DNA of 13,349 bases from DATBDM01 sp036269915. Lineage in GTDB: Bacteria > Actinomycetota > Thermoleophilia > Solirubrobacterales > Solirubrobacteraceae. Within the stretch, counting starts at the first letter, position 1. Every line of letters starts with the position of its first letter. Where the stretch lies: the NCBI GenBank assembly GCA_036269915.1, contig DATBDM010000110.1, positions 1 to 13,349 of the forward strand. The letters are read 5' to 3'. The position numbers were made by a program, and so were the translations under genes. Shown here piece by piece: positions 13,157 through 13,349 of the stretch. The notes beneath the pieces were generated by a model. It made no database searches and was not told the DNA's origin. It was given only the letters and a program-made list of their open reading frames with translations.

Positions 13157-13349
13157 ATGCAGCGGAGACTCGTCTACACAAGCGTGCTCGTCAGCGACCA
13201 GGACCAGGCGCTCGACTACTACACGAACGTCCTCGGCTTCGAGCCGCGGGTCGACGGCCCGACGACCGACGGACCGCGGTTCTTGACCGTCGGCCTCGAG
13301 GGCCAGGACTTCGAGCTGGTGCTCTGGCCGGGAACGCCCGGACAGGCCC
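13157..13349 (+). CDS. VOC-family (glyoxalase/bleomycin-resistance fold) protein, N-terminal part
   Basis: The first 64 residues of a gene that runs off the window. They show the first beta-alpha-beta-beta-beta unit of the vicinal oxygen chelate fold: strand RLVYTSVLVSD, helix QALDYYTNVLGFEPR with the signature YYxxVLGF, then strands RFLTVGLEG and DFELVLWPG. VOC proteins are small metal-binding lyases, isomerases, dioxygenases or binding proteins; the activity cannot be told from this part. The ATG at 13157 is chosen for its GGAGG; an ATG at 13130 would add MTTNAGGTT. It is 67 bases past the exporter stop with promoter-like boxes between, so it is probably its own transcript. Confidence 0.87.
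   Translation, partial: MQRRLVYTSVLVSDQDQALDYYTNVLGFEPRVDGPTTDGPRFLTVGLEGQDFELVLWPGTPGQA

Noticed and set aside
1..13349. CRISPR arrays, tRNA or rRNA genes, insertion sequences, integrases, phage genes
   Set aside because: No regularly spaced repeats, cloverleaf-like segments, transposase frames or terminal inverted repeats were seen on either strand by eye.

Overview
The window is dense, very GC-rich bacterial DNA with short intergenic gaps, frequent 4-base gene overlaps, GTG/TTG/CTG starts and very strong G/C third-position bias. Together with an F420/FMN-type PPOX oxidoreductase, a stand-alone LigD-type polymerase and a 14-TM DHA2 exporter, this fits a high-GC actinobacterium, perhaps a soil Thermoleophilia/Solirubrobacterales-type organism. 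The lineage is inferred from style only; there is no rRNA or other marker. It reads as ordinary chromosome: no insertion sequence, integrase, CRISPR array or tRNA was seen.

Layout. (1) 1-2556, + strand: a run of four genes joined by stop/start overlaps: the C-terminal end of an FGGY-type sugar kinase, an EryC-like TIM-barrel sugar-phosphate isomerase/epimerase, a nucleotidyltransferase-fold protein, and a PF13350-type tyrosine/serine phosphatase that appears to start at a CTG with an excellent Shine-Dalgarno. The first two suggest catabolism of a small polyol or sugar. (2) 2507-5174, - strand: a HisD-family dehydrogenase that resembles sulfopropanediol dehydrogenase (HpsN) more than biosynthetic histidinol dehydrogenase. 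It is followed, past a perfect 12-bp-stem hairpin, by an MFS transporter whose 3' end overlaps the phosphatase gene by 50 bases. (3) 5245-6153, + strand: a LysR regulator divergent from the dehydrogenase, with a 22-bp inverted repeat in the 70-bp gap as the likely operator. (4) 6158-8394, - strand: an APC amino-acid permease and a nitrilase-superfamily amidohydrolase overlapping by ATGA, probably an uptake-plus-hydrolysis pair. (5) 8498-9364, + strand: exonuclease III, facing (6) 9361-11302, - strand: a MarR regulator, a PPOX-fold flavin/F420 enzyme and a LigD-type polymerase domain protein in one likely operon. (7) 11350-13089, + strand: a DHA2 drug-type exporter divergent from marR, with two abutting 13-bp palindromic repeats in the 47-bp gap. 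(8) 13157-end, + strand: the start of a VOC/glyoxalase-fold protein behind an ECF-like promoter and a good ribosome binding site.

No clearly new multi-gene system stands out. The more interesting items are structural: the CTG start in the overlap chain, two tail-to-tail gene pairs whose terminator-like hairpins are built from the last codons of both genes (one pair sharing the stop palindrome CTAG), the tandem MarR operator touching the start codon of the exporter, and the HpsN-like dehydrogenase/LysR module. Biochemically, the nucleotidyltransferase-phosphatase pair is the least explained.
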